A stretch of 64,000 nucleotides of DNA, taken from positions 62,001-126,000 of the forward strand of contig NZ_SWJE01000014.1 in assembly GCF_005144415.1 (NCBI RefSeq), in the 5' to 3' direction. The position numbers and the translations under genes are program-made. The notes beneath the pieces are model-generated. The model searched no databases. It was not told the origin of the DNA and was given only the letters and a program-made list of their open reading frames with translations. This document shows positions 32,955 through 41,521 of this stretch, piece after piece. The stretch's first letter is position 1, and every line of letters starts with the position of its first letter. This DNA is from Trinickia terrae (GTDB lineage Bacteria > Pseudomonadota > Gammaproteobacteria > Burkholderiales > Burkholderiaceae).

Positions 32955-34070
32955 ATGTCGCTCGAAGCCTTCATCAATTCCAAGCCTTTCACGTTCGGCG
33001 TGGAGCTCGAGATCCAGGTCGTCAACACGCACGACTATGATCTGACCAAAGCCGCCTCCGACCTGATGCGGCTCGTCAAGGACGAGAAGATCCCGGGCAA
33101 CATCACGCCCGAGATCACCGAAAGCATGATCGAGCTGTCGACCGGCATCTGCACGTCGTACGAGCAGGCGGTGACCGATCTGCGCAAGATCCGCGATACG
33201 CTCGTCGCGGCCGCCGACCATCTGAATGTCGGCCTGTGCGGCGGCGGCACGCACGCGTTCCAGCAATGGAGCGAGCGGCAGATCTTCGACACGCCGCGCT
33301 TCCAGTATCTTTCCGAGCTCTACGGGTATCTGGCCAAGCAGTTCACGGTGTTCGGCCAGCACGTGCACATCGGCTGCCCGGATCCGGACAGCGCGCTCTT
33401 CATGCTGCACTCGATGTCGCGCTTCATTCCGCACTTCATCGCTTTGTCGGCTTCATCGCCGTACGTGCAGGGCGTCGACACCGGTTTTCATTCGGCACGC
33501 CTGAATTCCGTGTTCGCGTTTCCGCTCTCGGGCCGTGCGCCGTTCGTGCTGACCTGGGGCAGCTTCGAGGAGTATTTCTCGAAGATGGTCAATACGGGCG
33601 TCGTCAACAGCATGAAGGATTTCTACTGGGACATCCGCCCGAAGCCCGGCTTCGGGACGATCGAAGTGCGCGTGATGGACACGCCGTTGTCGGTCGATCG
33701 CGCTGCGGCGATCGCCTGCTACATCCAGACGCTCGCGCGCCATCTGCTGCTCGACAAGCCGCTCACGCCCAAGGAAGACGACTACCTCGTCTACACGTTC
33801 AACCGCTTCGAGGCGTGCCGCTTCGGTCTGGCCGGCGTCTGCATCAATCCGCAGACGGGCGAGCGGCGCTCGATTTCCGATGACATCCTCGAGACGCTCG
33901 ACGCGATCGCTCCGCACGCCGATGCGCTCGGGTCGAAGGCGGCGCTGGCCGAGGTCGCCGCGATCGCGCGCGGCCAGGTCAATGACGCCACCTGGCTGCG
34001 CGGCGTATTCGACAAGGAGAAGTCGCTGCACGAGGCCGTCCGGCAGCAGTGCCTGCAGTGGCGCGGGTAG
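32955..34070 (+). CDS. ybdK: YbdK-type carboxylate-amine ligase (GCS2 family)
   Basis: A 371-residue enzyme with AGAGGA before ATG 32955. [13 protein letters not shown] opens the GCS2 fold; [32 protein letters not shown] and [22 protein letters not shown] complete it. E. coli YbdK has weak glutamate-cysteine ligase activity, but the physiological substrates are unknown, and gshA at 7116 already supplies the main enzyme. It starts 45 bases after the antiporter, so the two may be co-transcribed. Confidence 0.88.
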   Translation: MSLEAFINSKPFTFGVELEIQVVNTHDYDLTKAASDLMRLVKDEKIPGNITPEITESMIELSTGICTSYEQAVTDLRKIRDTLVAAADHLNVGLCGGGTHAFQQWSERQIFDTPRFQYLSELYGYLAKQFTVFGQHVHIGCPDPDSALFMLHSMSRFIPHFIALSASSPYVQGVDTGFHSARLNSVFAFPLSGRAPFVLTWGSFEEYFSKMVNTGVVNSMKDFYWDIRPKPGFGTIEVRVMDTPLSVDRAAAIACYIQTLARHLLLDKPLTPKEDDYLVYTFNRFEACRFGLAGVCINPQTGERRSISDDILETLDAIAPHADALGSKAALAEVAAIARGQVNDATWLRGVFDKEKSLHEAVRQQCLQWRG

Positions 34071-34144
34071 GCGGGTGAAGCCGCATCAGGGTTTTTTCTA
34101 TCCGTACGCCGATGAAAGGTCCTTTAGGTTTTCTTAAAGTTTAC

Positions 34145-34364
34145 GTATACAAACGTAGTAATAGTTAACAAAGGCCGCCTCCACCTGTGGAAAACCGGAA
34201 ATTTCGACGTAAACTCAACGGCATGCGTAAACGATAACCGCGTGGGCAGTGCATGCGATTCGGGTGGGGAAGCGGGATAACTTCGTCGGCGCTCATGTCG
34301 CACTTTTACGTTATCAAAAAATCACGCACAATCAGTCCCTGCAGTTGTCCCAAGGTTATCCACA
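34145..34364. other. origin-like segment 2: DnaA boxes in an AT-rich gap
   Basis: The 597-base gap 34071-34667 contains a perfect TTATCCACA (34356-34364), a one-mismatch TGTGGAAAA (34176-34184), another GTATAC (34145-34150), and AT-rich tracts (GGTTTTCTTAAAGTTTACG; TTTTACGTTATCAAAAAATC). The later part (34500-34667) should hold the promoter of the MarR gene. No coding frame is convincing. Together with segment 1 it brackets the antiporter-ybdK pair. Confidence 0.45.
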
Positions 34365-34667
34365 ACATTCACTGAATAACTTAGCTGTGCGATTCTCCGC
34401 TCTCGAATAGAATGTCGATCTTGCTGCGGCGTGAAGTCATGCGGATGACTCGGCGATCGGGTATAACGCGAGGCGCATCGCCGCAAAACCGCGCGGCGCA
34501 AGTCACCACAAGCGGGTTTTGAGTCTTGAACAACGCGAAATTTTTGAGATAGTAGAATGGCTCGCCCGTGAAAATACGGCCGCGAGCCACCCCACGGCAG
34601 GCCGCCGGCGCAAGACGCCGGACGGTCGACTAAACAGCAGCATGCTGTCAATAGCGAACGAAAGACT

Positions 34668-35306
34668 ATGAGCGAAGGTGTATACGGAGAACAGGCCACC
34701 GGACGCGTGACGCACAGCCTGTTGCGGCTGAGCACGGCGATGCGCAGTCAGGCATGGGAATGGGCCGAAGGCGCGGGCCTGACGCCGACCCAGGGAGAGA
34801 TCCTCGTCCTGCTGATGCAGCGCAAGGGCCCAATGCGTCTCGGCGAGATCGCACGCGAGACGGCGTTGACGGCGGCGACCACGAGCGACGCCGTCAGCAC
34901 GCTCGAAACCAAGGGTCTCGTTGAAAAGCGCCGCGCGCTCGACGATGGCCGCGCCCTGGCGGTGCGCCTGACGGCTCGCGGCCGCACCGCGGCCAAGCGC
35001 GCGCTGCAGTGGCCGGATTTCCTGTCCGAGGCAGTCGGCACGCTGCGCGACGAAGAGCAGGCGGTGTTTTACCGCACGCTCCTGAAGATGATCCGCCAGC
35101 TGGAAGAGCAGGGCGACATCCCGCAGCACCGGATGTGCCTGACCTGCTCGCACTTCGAGCCGAGCAAGAACCCGAAGAAGACGCCGCATCGCTGCAAGCT
35201 GCTCGAGCTGTCGTTTGCGGACACGGACTTGCGTCTGGATTGTTCGGTCCACGAAGAAGCCGACGTCGCCACGCAGAAGAAGACCTGGAAGATTTTCGCG
35301 GCGTAA
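34668..35306 (+). CDS. MarR-family regulator with cysteine-rich C-terminal tail
   Basis: A 212-residue protein. Residues 10-145 are a MarR winged helix (LTPTQGEILVLLMQRKGPMRLGEIARETALTAATTSDAVSTLETKGLVEKRRALDDGR). An added C-terminal ~60 residues holds Cys157, Cys160, Cys176 and Cys192 (MCLTCSHF, HRCKLL, LDCSVHE), a probable zinc or redox-sensing site. No transporter or enzyme gene is immediately divergent, so the target is unclear. It lies directly beside origin-like segment 2. Confidence 0.85.
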   Translation: MSEGVYGEQATGRVTHSLLRLSTAMRSQAWEWAEGAGLTPTQGEILVLLMQRKGPMRLGEIARETALTAATTSDAVSTLETKGLVEKRRALDDGRALAVRLTARGRTAAKRALQWPDFLSEAVGTLRDEEQAVFYRTLLKMIRQLEEQGDIPQHRMCLTCSHFEPSKNPKKTPHRCKLLELSFADTDLRLDCSVHEEADVATQKKTWKIFAA

Positions 35307-35396
35307 GGCTGAAATCGTTCTCGGAAAGGCGGCCGGCCGCGCGCCGGCTGTCTGGCTTGCCGAATTGTCGTTCGATCCCGTCGCGGGGGGCCGGCT

Positions 35397-36119
35397 TTGA
35401 CGAATCGCGAAGTGTTGGCCATCCGCCATGTGTCTTTCGAGGATGCAGGCAGTCTCGAGCGTGTTTTCGGCGAGCGAGGCCTGACGATACGCTACCTCGA
35501 CGTCGGCCTCGCGCGCCTCGATGCGCCGGATCCTGCCGCAGCCGTGCTGACGCTGGTCCTCGGCGGGCCGATCAGCGCGTATGACGATGCCGCTTATCCC
35601 ACGCTCAAGCCACTCCTTTCCCTGCTCGAAAAGCGCATCGCCGCTGGTTTTCCGACTCTCGGCATTTGTCTCGGCGCGCAGTTGATCGCTCGCGTGCTCG
35701 GCTCGCGCGTCTATCCCGCGGCGAAGAAGGAACTCGGGTGGAGCCCGCTCACGTTGACGGCGGCAGGGCAGGCATCGCCGTTGCGGCATCTCGATGGCGC
35801 GCACACCTCGATGCTCCATTGGCACGGCGATACCTTCGATCTGCCGGCCGGCGCCGTGCATCTTGCCCGCACGCCCGATTGCGAAAACCAGGCGTTTTCA
35901 TGGGGAAGCCACGTGCTCGGCTTTCAATGCCATCCGGAGATTCGCGCCGAACGGTTCGAGCCTTGGCTCATCGGTCATGCTGGAGAAATCGGGGCGATGC
36001 CGGGTGTCGATGCCCAGCGGTTGCGCGCCGATACCGCGCGTCTCGGCCCGGCGCTCGAAGCGGCCGCGCGCGAGACTTTCGACGAGTGGTTCGACGCCGC
36101 GGGAGTCGCCCGGCGCTGA
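35397..36119 (+). CDS. class I glutamine amidotransferase-like protein
   Basis: A 240-residue protein with TTG start 35397, preceded by a G-rich sequence. The triad is complete: nucleophile Cys91 in GICLGAQL, His179 and Glu181 in QCHPE. GGPISAYDDAAYPTL is typical of the stand-alone GMP synthase-like glutamine amidotransferase group (GuaA N-terminal relatives). It could hydrolyse glutamine for an unknown partner or act on gamma-glutamyl compounds. It lies 90 bases after the MarR gene and before an old yellow enzyme. Confidence 0.85.
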   Translation: MTNREVLAIRHVSFEDAGSLERVFGERGLTIRYLDVGLARLDAPDPAAAVLTLVLGGPISAYDDAAYPTLKPLLSLLEKRIAAGFPTLGICLGAQLIARVLGSRVYPAAKKELGWSPLTLTAAGQASPLRHLDGAHTSMLHWHGDTFDLPAGAVHLARTPDCENQAFSWGSHVLGFQCHPEIRAERFEPWLIGHAGEIGAMPGVDAQRLRADTARLGPALEAAARETFDEWFDAAGVARR

Positions 36120-36223
36120 GCGTCGGCGCCGCCGAGGCGGGCGTCCGCAAGAAAAAATCTCACGTGCTATGCTCGGGCGCTTCTTTGCCGCATCGGGCGA
36201 ATCCCGCGTAGAAGGAGACTTCC

Positions 36224-37336
36224 ATGGCCGCGCTCTTTTCTCCGCTCACGCTGCGCAGCGTGACGCTCCCGAATCGCATCGTTGTCTCCCCGATGTGCCA
36301 ATACTCCGCCGAGCGCGGCGAAGCGACCGCGTGGCACATGATCCATCTCGGTCATCTCGCGCTGTCCGGTGCGGGCATGCTGTGCATCGAAGCCACGGCC
36401 GTCGAGCCGGACGGGCGCATCACGCCCGGCTGTCTCGGCCTGTGGGATGACGTGACCGAGCGCGCACTCGTGCCGGTGCTCGCGGCGATCCGCCGGCATT
36501 CGAACATCCCCGTCGCGATGCAGCTCTCGCATGCCGGCCGCAAGGCGTCGAGTCGTGTGCCTTGGGAGGGCGGCCAGCTAATCCCCGTGGCCGGCGGTGG
36601 CTGGATGACGCACGCGCCCTCTGCGATTCCCCACAAGGCTGAAGAAGATCCGCCGCTCGCACTCGATACTGCAGGACTCAACCGCATTCGCGAAGCCTTC
36701 GCCGCCACGGCGCGCCGCGCCGCGCGGCTCGGCATCGACGCGCTCGAAGTGCATGGCGCGCACGGCTATTTGCTGCATCAATTTCTGTCGCCGCTGGCGA
36801 ATCGGCGCACCGACGAATATGGCGGCTCGCGCGAAAACCGCATGCGCTTTCCGCTCGAGATCTTCGAGATCGTACGTGCGGCGTTTCCTGCCGACAAACC
36901 TGTCGGCGTGCGCGTGTCTGCAACCGATTGGGTCGACGGCGGCTGGAGTCTCGACGACACGATCGCTTTCGCGCACGAGCTGAAGAAGCGCGGCTGCGAC
37001 TGGGTCGATACGTCTTCAGGCGGCGTGTCGCCGCTGCAGAAGATTCCACTGAGCCCGGGCTATCAGGTGCCGTTCGCCGAAGCCGTCAAAGAGCAGACTG
37101 GCATCACGACGATCGCCGTCGGCCTCATCACCGATCCGGTGCACGCGAACGAGCTGGTCGAAACGGGCAAGGCCGATTGCATCGCGATGGCGCGCGCGAT
37201 GCTCTACGATCCGCGCTGGCCGTGGCATGCCGCGGCGCAGCTCGGCGCGGCAGTCGAGGCGCCGCCGCAATATTGGCGCTCGCAGCCGCGCGAGCAGAAG
37301 GCGCTGTTCGGCGACATTTCGTTCGGACAGCGTTGA
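36224..37336 (+). CDS. old yellow enzyme, NamA/XenA-like NADPH dehydrogenase
   Basis: A 370-residue FMN enzyme reducing activated C=C bonds and nitro compounds. GAAGGAGAC precedes ATG 36224. Cys25 in VVSPMCQYS corresponds to the redox-tuning Cys of YqjM/XenA; HGAHGYLLHQFLSPLANRRTDEYGGSRENR is the substrate/FMN signature and contains the His-x-x-His pair. Belongs to the thermophilic-like OYE class. A strong terminator follows at 37442. Confidence 0.93.
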   Translation: MAALFSPLTLRSVTLPNRIVVSPMCQYSAERGEATAWHMIHLGHLALSGAGMLCIEATAVEPDGRITPGCLGLWDDVTERALVPVLAAIRRHSNIPVAMQLSHAGRKASSRVPWEGGQLIPVAGGGWMTHAPSAIPHKAEEDPPLALDTAGLNRIREAFAATARRAARLGIDALEVHGAHGYLLHQFLSPLANRRTDEYGGSRENRMRFPLEIFEIVRAAFPADKPVGVRVSATDWVDGGWSLDDTIAFAHELKKRGCDWVDTSSGGVSPLQKIPLSPGYQVPFAEAVKEQTGITTIAVGLITDPVHANELVETGKADCIAMARAMLYDPRWPWHAAAQLGAAVEAPPQYWRSQPREQKALFGDISFGQR

Positions 37337-37441
37337 GCGAGGTGCTCAGCCGGACCGCGCACACGAAGCAGCGCATGAGGTTGAATTGAGCCATCTTGAA
37401 CGTGTACGATGCCGGTTGTGACGCGTTCGCGTCGCACGTTG

Positions 37442-37469
37442 ACGCGGCGCCCGCTGGGCGCCGCGTTTT
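37442..37469 (+). terminator. intrinsic terminator after the old yellow enzyme gene
   Basis: Stem ACGCGGCGCCC (37442-37452) / GGGCGCCGCGT (37456-37466), loop GCT, then TTTT. It lies about 100 bases after the stop. The dispersed palindrome copy C begins five bases downstream. Confidence 0.75.
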
Positions 37470-37473
37470 CTAT

Positions 37474-37516
37474 GTCGATCCGAGTTAGCGCTTCAGCACT
37501 TACTCGGATCCCATGC
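37474..37516 (+). repeat. dispersed palindromic element, copy C
   Basis: 43 bp beginning GTCGATCCGAG and ending GGATCCCATGC, with arms GAGTTAGCGCT-like and AGCACTTACTC. Intergenic, just behind the terminator at 37442. Confidence 0.8.
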
Positions 37517-37610
37517 AACGCGCCAAGATTGAAAATGCCCCACGCGCGCGTGAAGCGCGCGGCGCCTGTCGGCCAGCGTTGGCCGCTTGCAGTTTTAAAA
37601 GGATTCGTCG

Positions 37611-38096
37611 ATGAGTTCACGCAGGACGGCCGTGCGCCAATCGGGTGTGCACGGCAAGGGCGTGTTCGCCGTGGAGCCGATCAAGGCCGGCGAGCGTCTG
37701 CTGGAATACAAGGGTGAACGGATCTCGTGGAAAGAGGCGCTGCGACGGCATCCGCACAACCCCGATGAGCCGAATCACACGTTTTACTTCGCGCTCGAAG
37801 ACGGCCGCGTGATCGACGGCAAGGTGAACGGTAACAGTGCACGGTGGATCAACCATTCGTGCGCGCCGAATTGCGAAGCGGAAGAGGTGGATGGGCGCGT
37901 GTTCGTCCACGCCCTGCGGAATATCGAAGCCGACGAGGAGTTGTTCTACGACTACGGTCTCGTCATCGATGCGCGTCAAACGAAAAAGCTCAAGCGCGAG
38001 TACGAGTGCCGTTGCGGAGCGCGCAAGTGCCGCGGCACCATGCTTGCGCCGGCGAAGGACAGAGAGAAAGAGAAGAAGCGCAAGAAAAAAGACTAG
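37611..38096 (+). CDS. SET-domain protein lysine methyltransferase
   Basis: A 161-residue protein that is almost only a SET plus post-SET domain. HGKGVFAVEPIKAGERLLEYKGERI opens the SET fold; RWINHSCAPNCEA is the SAM-binding/catalytic NHSC motif; ELFYDYG supplies the conserved Tyr; ECRCGARKCRGTM is the zinc-binding post-SET. The C-terminus ends in a Lys-rich tail (EKEKKRKKKD). AAGGA precedes ATG 37611. SET enzymes methylate lysines, classically on histones. In bacteria some are secreted effectors, but this one has no signal peptide and may act on a nucleoid or ribosomal protein. Confidence 0.9.
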   Translation: MSSRRTAVRQSGVHGKGVFAVEPIKAGERLLEYKGERISWKEALRRHPHNPDEPNHTFYFALEDGRVIDGKVNGNSARWINHSCAPNCEAEEVDGRVFVHALRNIEADEELFYDYGLVIDARQTKKLKREYECRCGARKCRGTMLAPAKDREKEKKRKKKD

Positions 38097-38105
38097 CTGG
38101 CTTCT

Positions 38106-39602
38106 TCACAGATCGATCGGCGCATGTTGCGCCGATTTTTTTTTGGCTTGCGTCGAATCGTCGGCATGCGTTGCGGCGCCGAGCGGCACGCGCAGGATGA
38201 AGCGGGCGCCGCCTTCGGGTGCGTCGGCGTACTGCACGCTGCCGCCGTGCAGCACCATGATGTCGTGGACGATCGCGAGCCCGAGGCCCGCGCCGCCGTC
38301 GACGCCGGTCCCTGCCACGTTTTGCCCGTCGCCGCGGAAAAAGCGCTTGAAGAGATCGGCCTGCTGATTGAGGGGCACACCGGGGCCGTTGTCTTCGACG
38401 ATGATCTCGGCGAACGCGCTGCCGTCGATCGTCACTTGGGCGACGCCGACGGTGATTCTGCCGCCGTCGAGGCGCGCCGGCGGAACATACTTCAACGCGT
38501 TGTCGAGCAGATTGGCGATCACTTCGCGCAGCAAGACGGGATTGCCGCGCACGACGAGGGCGCTGTCGTTCGCCGGATCGTCGAGGCGCTGGAAGCCAAG
38601 GTCGACATGCGCCGCGAGCGCGCGCGGCACCCATTCCGCGCCGGTCTCGAAGGCGAGGGCGGCGAGGTCCAACTCGACGAAGCGCGCGGCCTGCGCGCCC
38701 GGCTCCGCGCGCGCGAGCGAAAGCAGCTGGTTCGACAATCTCACTGCACGGTCGGCGGCGGCGCGCAGCTCGGCAACGGCGGCGAACGTCTGGGCGGGGT
38801 CGCGCGCATTGGCTGCCTGCTCGGCGTGAAGCTTCACGGCCGTCAGCGGCGTGCGCAACTGGTGTGCGGCGTCGGCGATGAACTTGCGCTGCGCGTCGAG
38901 CGCGGTCTTCAGGCGTTCGAGCAGCGCGTTCAGCGCGCTCGTGAGCGGCCGGATCTCGACGGGCACATAGGTTTCGTCGACGGGCTCGAGGGAGGTGTGC
39001 GTCTGCCGGTTGAGCGAATCGGCGAGATCCGTCAGCGGATTGAGCTGCTGGTTGACGACGCGCCACACGATCACCCAGCCCGCGAGCAGCAGCAGCAGGA
39101 GCGGCATCATGATCGCGACCAGGAACTCGGCGGCGATGCGGAAACGATGCCGGACCGGCTGGGCAACTTCGACGATCATCGGATTGCCGCCCGCCTGGTT
39201 CACGCGAACCTGCGCAACCCGCACGCTCACACCCTGATGCTGCGCTTCAAACGCGTAGGCATAGTGCATGCGGCGCACGTTCGAGCCGAACAGCGGCAGC
39301 TTCGGGTCGCCGGCGATTTCGTTTTCGCCGTCGCTGATCCGGTAGATCAGGTTCTCGGTGGGGTCGGAGAACATCGCCTGCGCGAGCGGCGGGACGGTGA
39401 TCGGCGCGTCAGGGCCGGCGATCTGGATCTGCTTGGAGATGGCAGTCGCCAGGTCGGCGAGCGAGCGGTCGATGACGTGCTGTGTGTACTGCCATGCGAG
39501 CCAATACGCGATCAGGCCGCTCATCAGCGCGAGCAGGGACAGCGGTGCGGCGAGGCGCCGCAGCAGCGAGCGGCGCAGGCTATTCGCGGCGGCGGGAGGC
39601 AT
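38106..39602 (-). CDS. sensor histidine kinase (TctE/QseC type)
   Basis: A 498-residue inner-membrane kinase. A 2CSK_N-type N-terminus (RRSLLRRLAAPLSLLALMSGLIAYWLAW), a periplasmic sensor of about 120 residues, a second helix (IMMPLLLLLLAGWVIVWRV), a HAMP-like linker, an H-box FIADAAHQLRTPL with phospho-acceptor His247, then N, G1 and G2 boxes (NLLDNALKYVP, EDNGPGVP, GAGLGLAIV). It pairs with the response regulator 124 bases upstream. TctE relatives sense tricarboxylates, but no transporter is adjacent, so the ligand is unknown. Confidence 0.93.
   Translation of the reverse strand: MPPAAANSLRRSLLRRLAAPLSLLALMSGLIAYWLAWQYTQHVIDRSLADLATAISKQIQIAGPDAPITVPPLAQAMFSDPTENLIYRISDGENEIAGDPKLPLFGSNVRRMHYAYAFEAQHQGVSVRVAQVRVNQAGGNPMIVEVAQPVRHRFRIAAEFLVAIMMPLLLLLLAGWVIVWRVVNQQLNPLTDLADSLNRQTHTSLEPVDETYVPVEIRPLTSALNALLERLKTALDAQRKFIADAAHQLRTPLTAVKLHAEQAANARDPAQTFAAVAELRAAADRAVRLSNQLLSLARAEPGAQAARFVELDLAALAFETGAEWVPRALAAHVDLGFQRLDDPANDSALVVRGNPVLLREVIANLLDNALKYVPPARLDGGRITVGVAQVTIDGSAFAEIIVEDNGPGVPLNQQADLFKRFFRGDGQNVAGTGVDGGAGLGLAIVHDIMVLHGGSVQYADAPEGGARFILRVPLGAATHADDSTQAKKKSAQHAPIDL
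38116..38144 (+). terminator. intrinsic terminator of the SET gene
   Basis: Stem ATCGGCGCA (38116-38124) / TGCGCCGAT (38128-38136) followed by a run of nine Ts. It lies inside the 3' coding end of the convergent histidine kinase gene. Confidence 0.8.
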
Positions 39603-39726
39603 GGTCGGACGTGCGAGATGGAAAAGCCCCGGGGCGCCGTGCTATCCGTTGGGGCGCTGCGCACGGGAGGCGCGGCGCAAGTTGCGGAAGAGACGGCTCG
39701 ACCCGGGGCGATAGCGATGAGCCGGC

Positions 39727-40413
39727 TTACGAAGCCTGGCGGATTTCCTGCAGCAGATAGCCGAAGCCGCGCACCGTGACGATCTCGACGCGGCAGTTCT
39801 CGAGTTTCTTGCGCACGCGGTGCACGTAGACTTCGATCGCGGTGTCGCCGAGATCGCCGCCGAAGTGCGTCAGGTGATCCTGCAACTGGGCCTTGCTGAC
39901 GACGCGGCCGTGGCGCAGCAGCAGCATCTCGAGCACCGCGAATTCGCGCGGCGACAGCTCGAGCGGCTTGTCGTCGTTGAAGATGCGGCGATCGACGCCC
40001 GAAAGGCGCACGCCGCCGAGCGAGACTTCGGGACGCGGCATGTCGCTGTGCGGGCCGCTGCGGCGCATTACGGCGCGAATGCGCGCCTCGAGCTCGGCGG
40101 GCTCGAACGGCTTGAGCATGTAGTCGTCGGCGCCCGAATTGAGGCCCTGGACGCGGTCGTTGAGCTCGTCGCGCGCGGTCAGCACGATGACGGGCGTATG
40201 GCGATTGCTCTGGCGGAAACGCGACAGGAGCGTCATGCCGTCGATGCCGGGCAGGCCGAGGTCGAGAATCACGAGTTCGTGGCGGTTCTGCGTGAGGGCT
40301 TGTTCAGCAAAGATGCCGTCGTGGACCATGTCGACGGTGAAGCCGGCTTGTTCGAGGCTGCTTTGGATGCCGCGCGCGATGGGGCGGTCATCTTCGATCA
40401 GAAGGAGTCGCAT
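39727..40413 (-). CDS. OmpR-family response regulator (TctD/QseB type)
   Basis: A 228-residue regulator. Receiver domain with Asp8-Asp9, phospho-acceptor Asp51 (LVILDLGLPGIDG), Thr in VLTARDE and Lys in MLKPF; C-terminal winged helix (ELSPREFAVLEMLLLRHGRVVSKAQL, VYVHRVRKKL, VRGFGYLL). Cytoplasmic, activated by the kinase encoded downstream. The intergenic space to the kinase is unusually long for an operon pair. Confidence 0.95.
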   Translation of the reverse strand: MRLLLIEDDRPIARGIQSSLEQAGFTVDMVHDGIFAEQALTQNRHELVILDLGLPGIDGMTLLSRFRQSNRHTPVIVLTARDELNDRVQGLNSGADDYMLKPFEPAELEARIRAVMRRSGPHSDMPRPEVSLGGVRLSGVDRRIFNDDKPLELSPREFAVLEMLLLRHGRVVSKAQLQDHLTHFGGDLGDTAIEVYVHRVRKKLENCRVEIVTVRGFGYLLQEIRQAS

Positions 40414-40539
40414 GGGTTTCGCTCAAGTACAATGGGTTAGGCGTTTGAAGCACGCGGTTCGCCGGTGCGCCGTCTCTGCCGGTGTGCATGCCGCTGCACG
40501 TCGGGTTCGAGCAGGCGGCCAAGGAACGATCACGAGAAC

Positions 40540-40764
40540 ATGTCCAATATTACGATCAACGAACTAGAAGCCGCGATCAATTTCTGGCGCAACCGTTCGC
40601 CCTCGAGCGGCGACGAGCTCAGCTTATGCAAAGAGGCAAGCGCGCTCTCCAAGCCGTATGCGCTGATGATTGTACAGCGTCGGACCAGTCTATCGCCGGA
40701 AGGTTTGGAACCGATTGCACGCGAGGCCTGGGAATCTTACGTGCGCCTTAAAAACGGCCTGTAG
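40540..40764 (+). CDS. DUF3717-type small protein
   Basis: A 74-residue acidic-to-neutral cytoplasmic protein, MSNITINELEAAINFWRNRSPSSGDELSLCKEASALSKPY..., matching the small DUF3717 family common in Burkholderiaceae. AAGGAA stands 20 bases before ATG 40540, a little far. The family has no known function. It is divergent from the two-component system, with about 125 bases between. Confidence 0.75.
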   Translation: MSNITINELEAAINFWRNRSPSSGDELSLCKEASALSKPYALMIVQRRTSLSPEGLEPIAREAWESYVRLKNGL

Positions 40765-40832
40765 AAAGCGAAGATTCGGCCCCGTTTTACCTGCAAAACG
40801 CTTTCACGGCGCGCTTCTGCCGTGCCTCGCGA

Positions 40833-41138
40833 TCACTTGTGCTGCATCGACTTTGCGACCTCGTCGATGAAGCGTGCAAGCGCTATGTCGCGTTCGGTGA
40901 GGCCGTCCGCGTCGTGCGTCGATAGCGTGATCTCCACCGTGTGATAGACGTTGAACCATTCCGGGTGGTGATTCATCTCCTGCGCTTTGATCGCCACGCG
41001 CGTCATGAAGCCGAACGCCTCGTTGAAATCCGCGAACTTGAATTGACGGTGGATCGCGTCGCGGCCCGCCACGGCCTGCCAGCCATGCAGCTGGGCAAGT
41101 TGCGTAGCGCGTTCTTCGGAAGTCAGCTTGTGGATCAT
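40833..41138 (-). CDS. phhB: pterin-4a-carbinolamine dehydratase
   Basis: A 101-residue enzyme recycling the pterin cofactor of phenylalanine hydroxylase. The active-site motif [23 protein letters not shown] is complete. AGAGGTGAC precedes ATG 41138. In relatives it follows phhA; here only a 43-codon phhA remnant lies upstream (41247-41378), so PhhB may now be an orphan or serve another role, for example as a structural or DcoH-like protein. Confidence 0.93.
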   Translation of the reverse strand: MIHKLTSEERATQLAQLHGWQAVAGRDAIHRQFKFADFNEAFGFMTRVAIKAQEMNHHPEWFNVYHTVEITLSTHDADGLTERDIALARFIDEVAKSMQHK

Positions 41139-41246
41139 CGTGTCACCTCTATGGACTTCGTTGATGCGCGGATCTCTCGGGTTTCATCCGCGTAGCCATT
41201 TTTTCACAGACGGCAGGCGCTTGCAGAAGGCGTCAAGAGGCAAGCG

Positions 41247-41378
41247 TCAGACGTCGCCGCCGGCTTGCCAGCCTTCCTGGGTGCCGCGCGTGATCACGCG
41301 ATCGATGGTGAAGTCGGCGCGGGTCTCCAGGCCAGTTTCGAATTGTTCCTTCAGTTTGGCGGTGACGGCAGAGGACAT
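41247..41378 (-). pseudogene. phhA: phhA (phenylalanine 4-hydroxylase) internally deleted remnant
   Basis: A 43-codon frame between phhB and the AsnC regulator. Its first ~26 residues (MSSAVTAKLKEQFETGLETR...) read like the start of Burkholderia PhhA as I recall it. The end (RVITRGTQEGWQAGGDV) reads like a PhhA C-terminus (…RVLTRGTQ… in relatives). The whole ~230-250-residue catalytic domain with the iron-binding His-His-Glu is missing, yet the frame is kept. Position and strand are exactly those of phhA in phhA-phhB operons. It could be a genuine deletion or an assembly artefact. Confidence 0.6.
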
Positions 41379-41458
41379 GGCCCGGCGGCGAATTGCGTTC
41401 GCGAAATCGAGTTCATGCGAGTGCAGTGCGAGTATTCTGCGGAATAGGCGTAATCAGC

Positions 41459-41491
41459 GCGTGATATTGATCAAATATGAAATAATCACGC
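41459..41491. promoter_or_regulatory. inverted repeat GCGTGAT...ATCACGC
   Basis: Seven-base perfect arms (41459-41465, 41485-41491) around an AT-rich spacer, between the divergent asnC-type gene and the phhA remnant. A likely Lrp/AsnC binding site overlapping the promoters. Confidence 0.5.
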
Positions 41492-41521
41492 ATTAATTTT
41501 AAATTTATGCGGGAAATTCTC

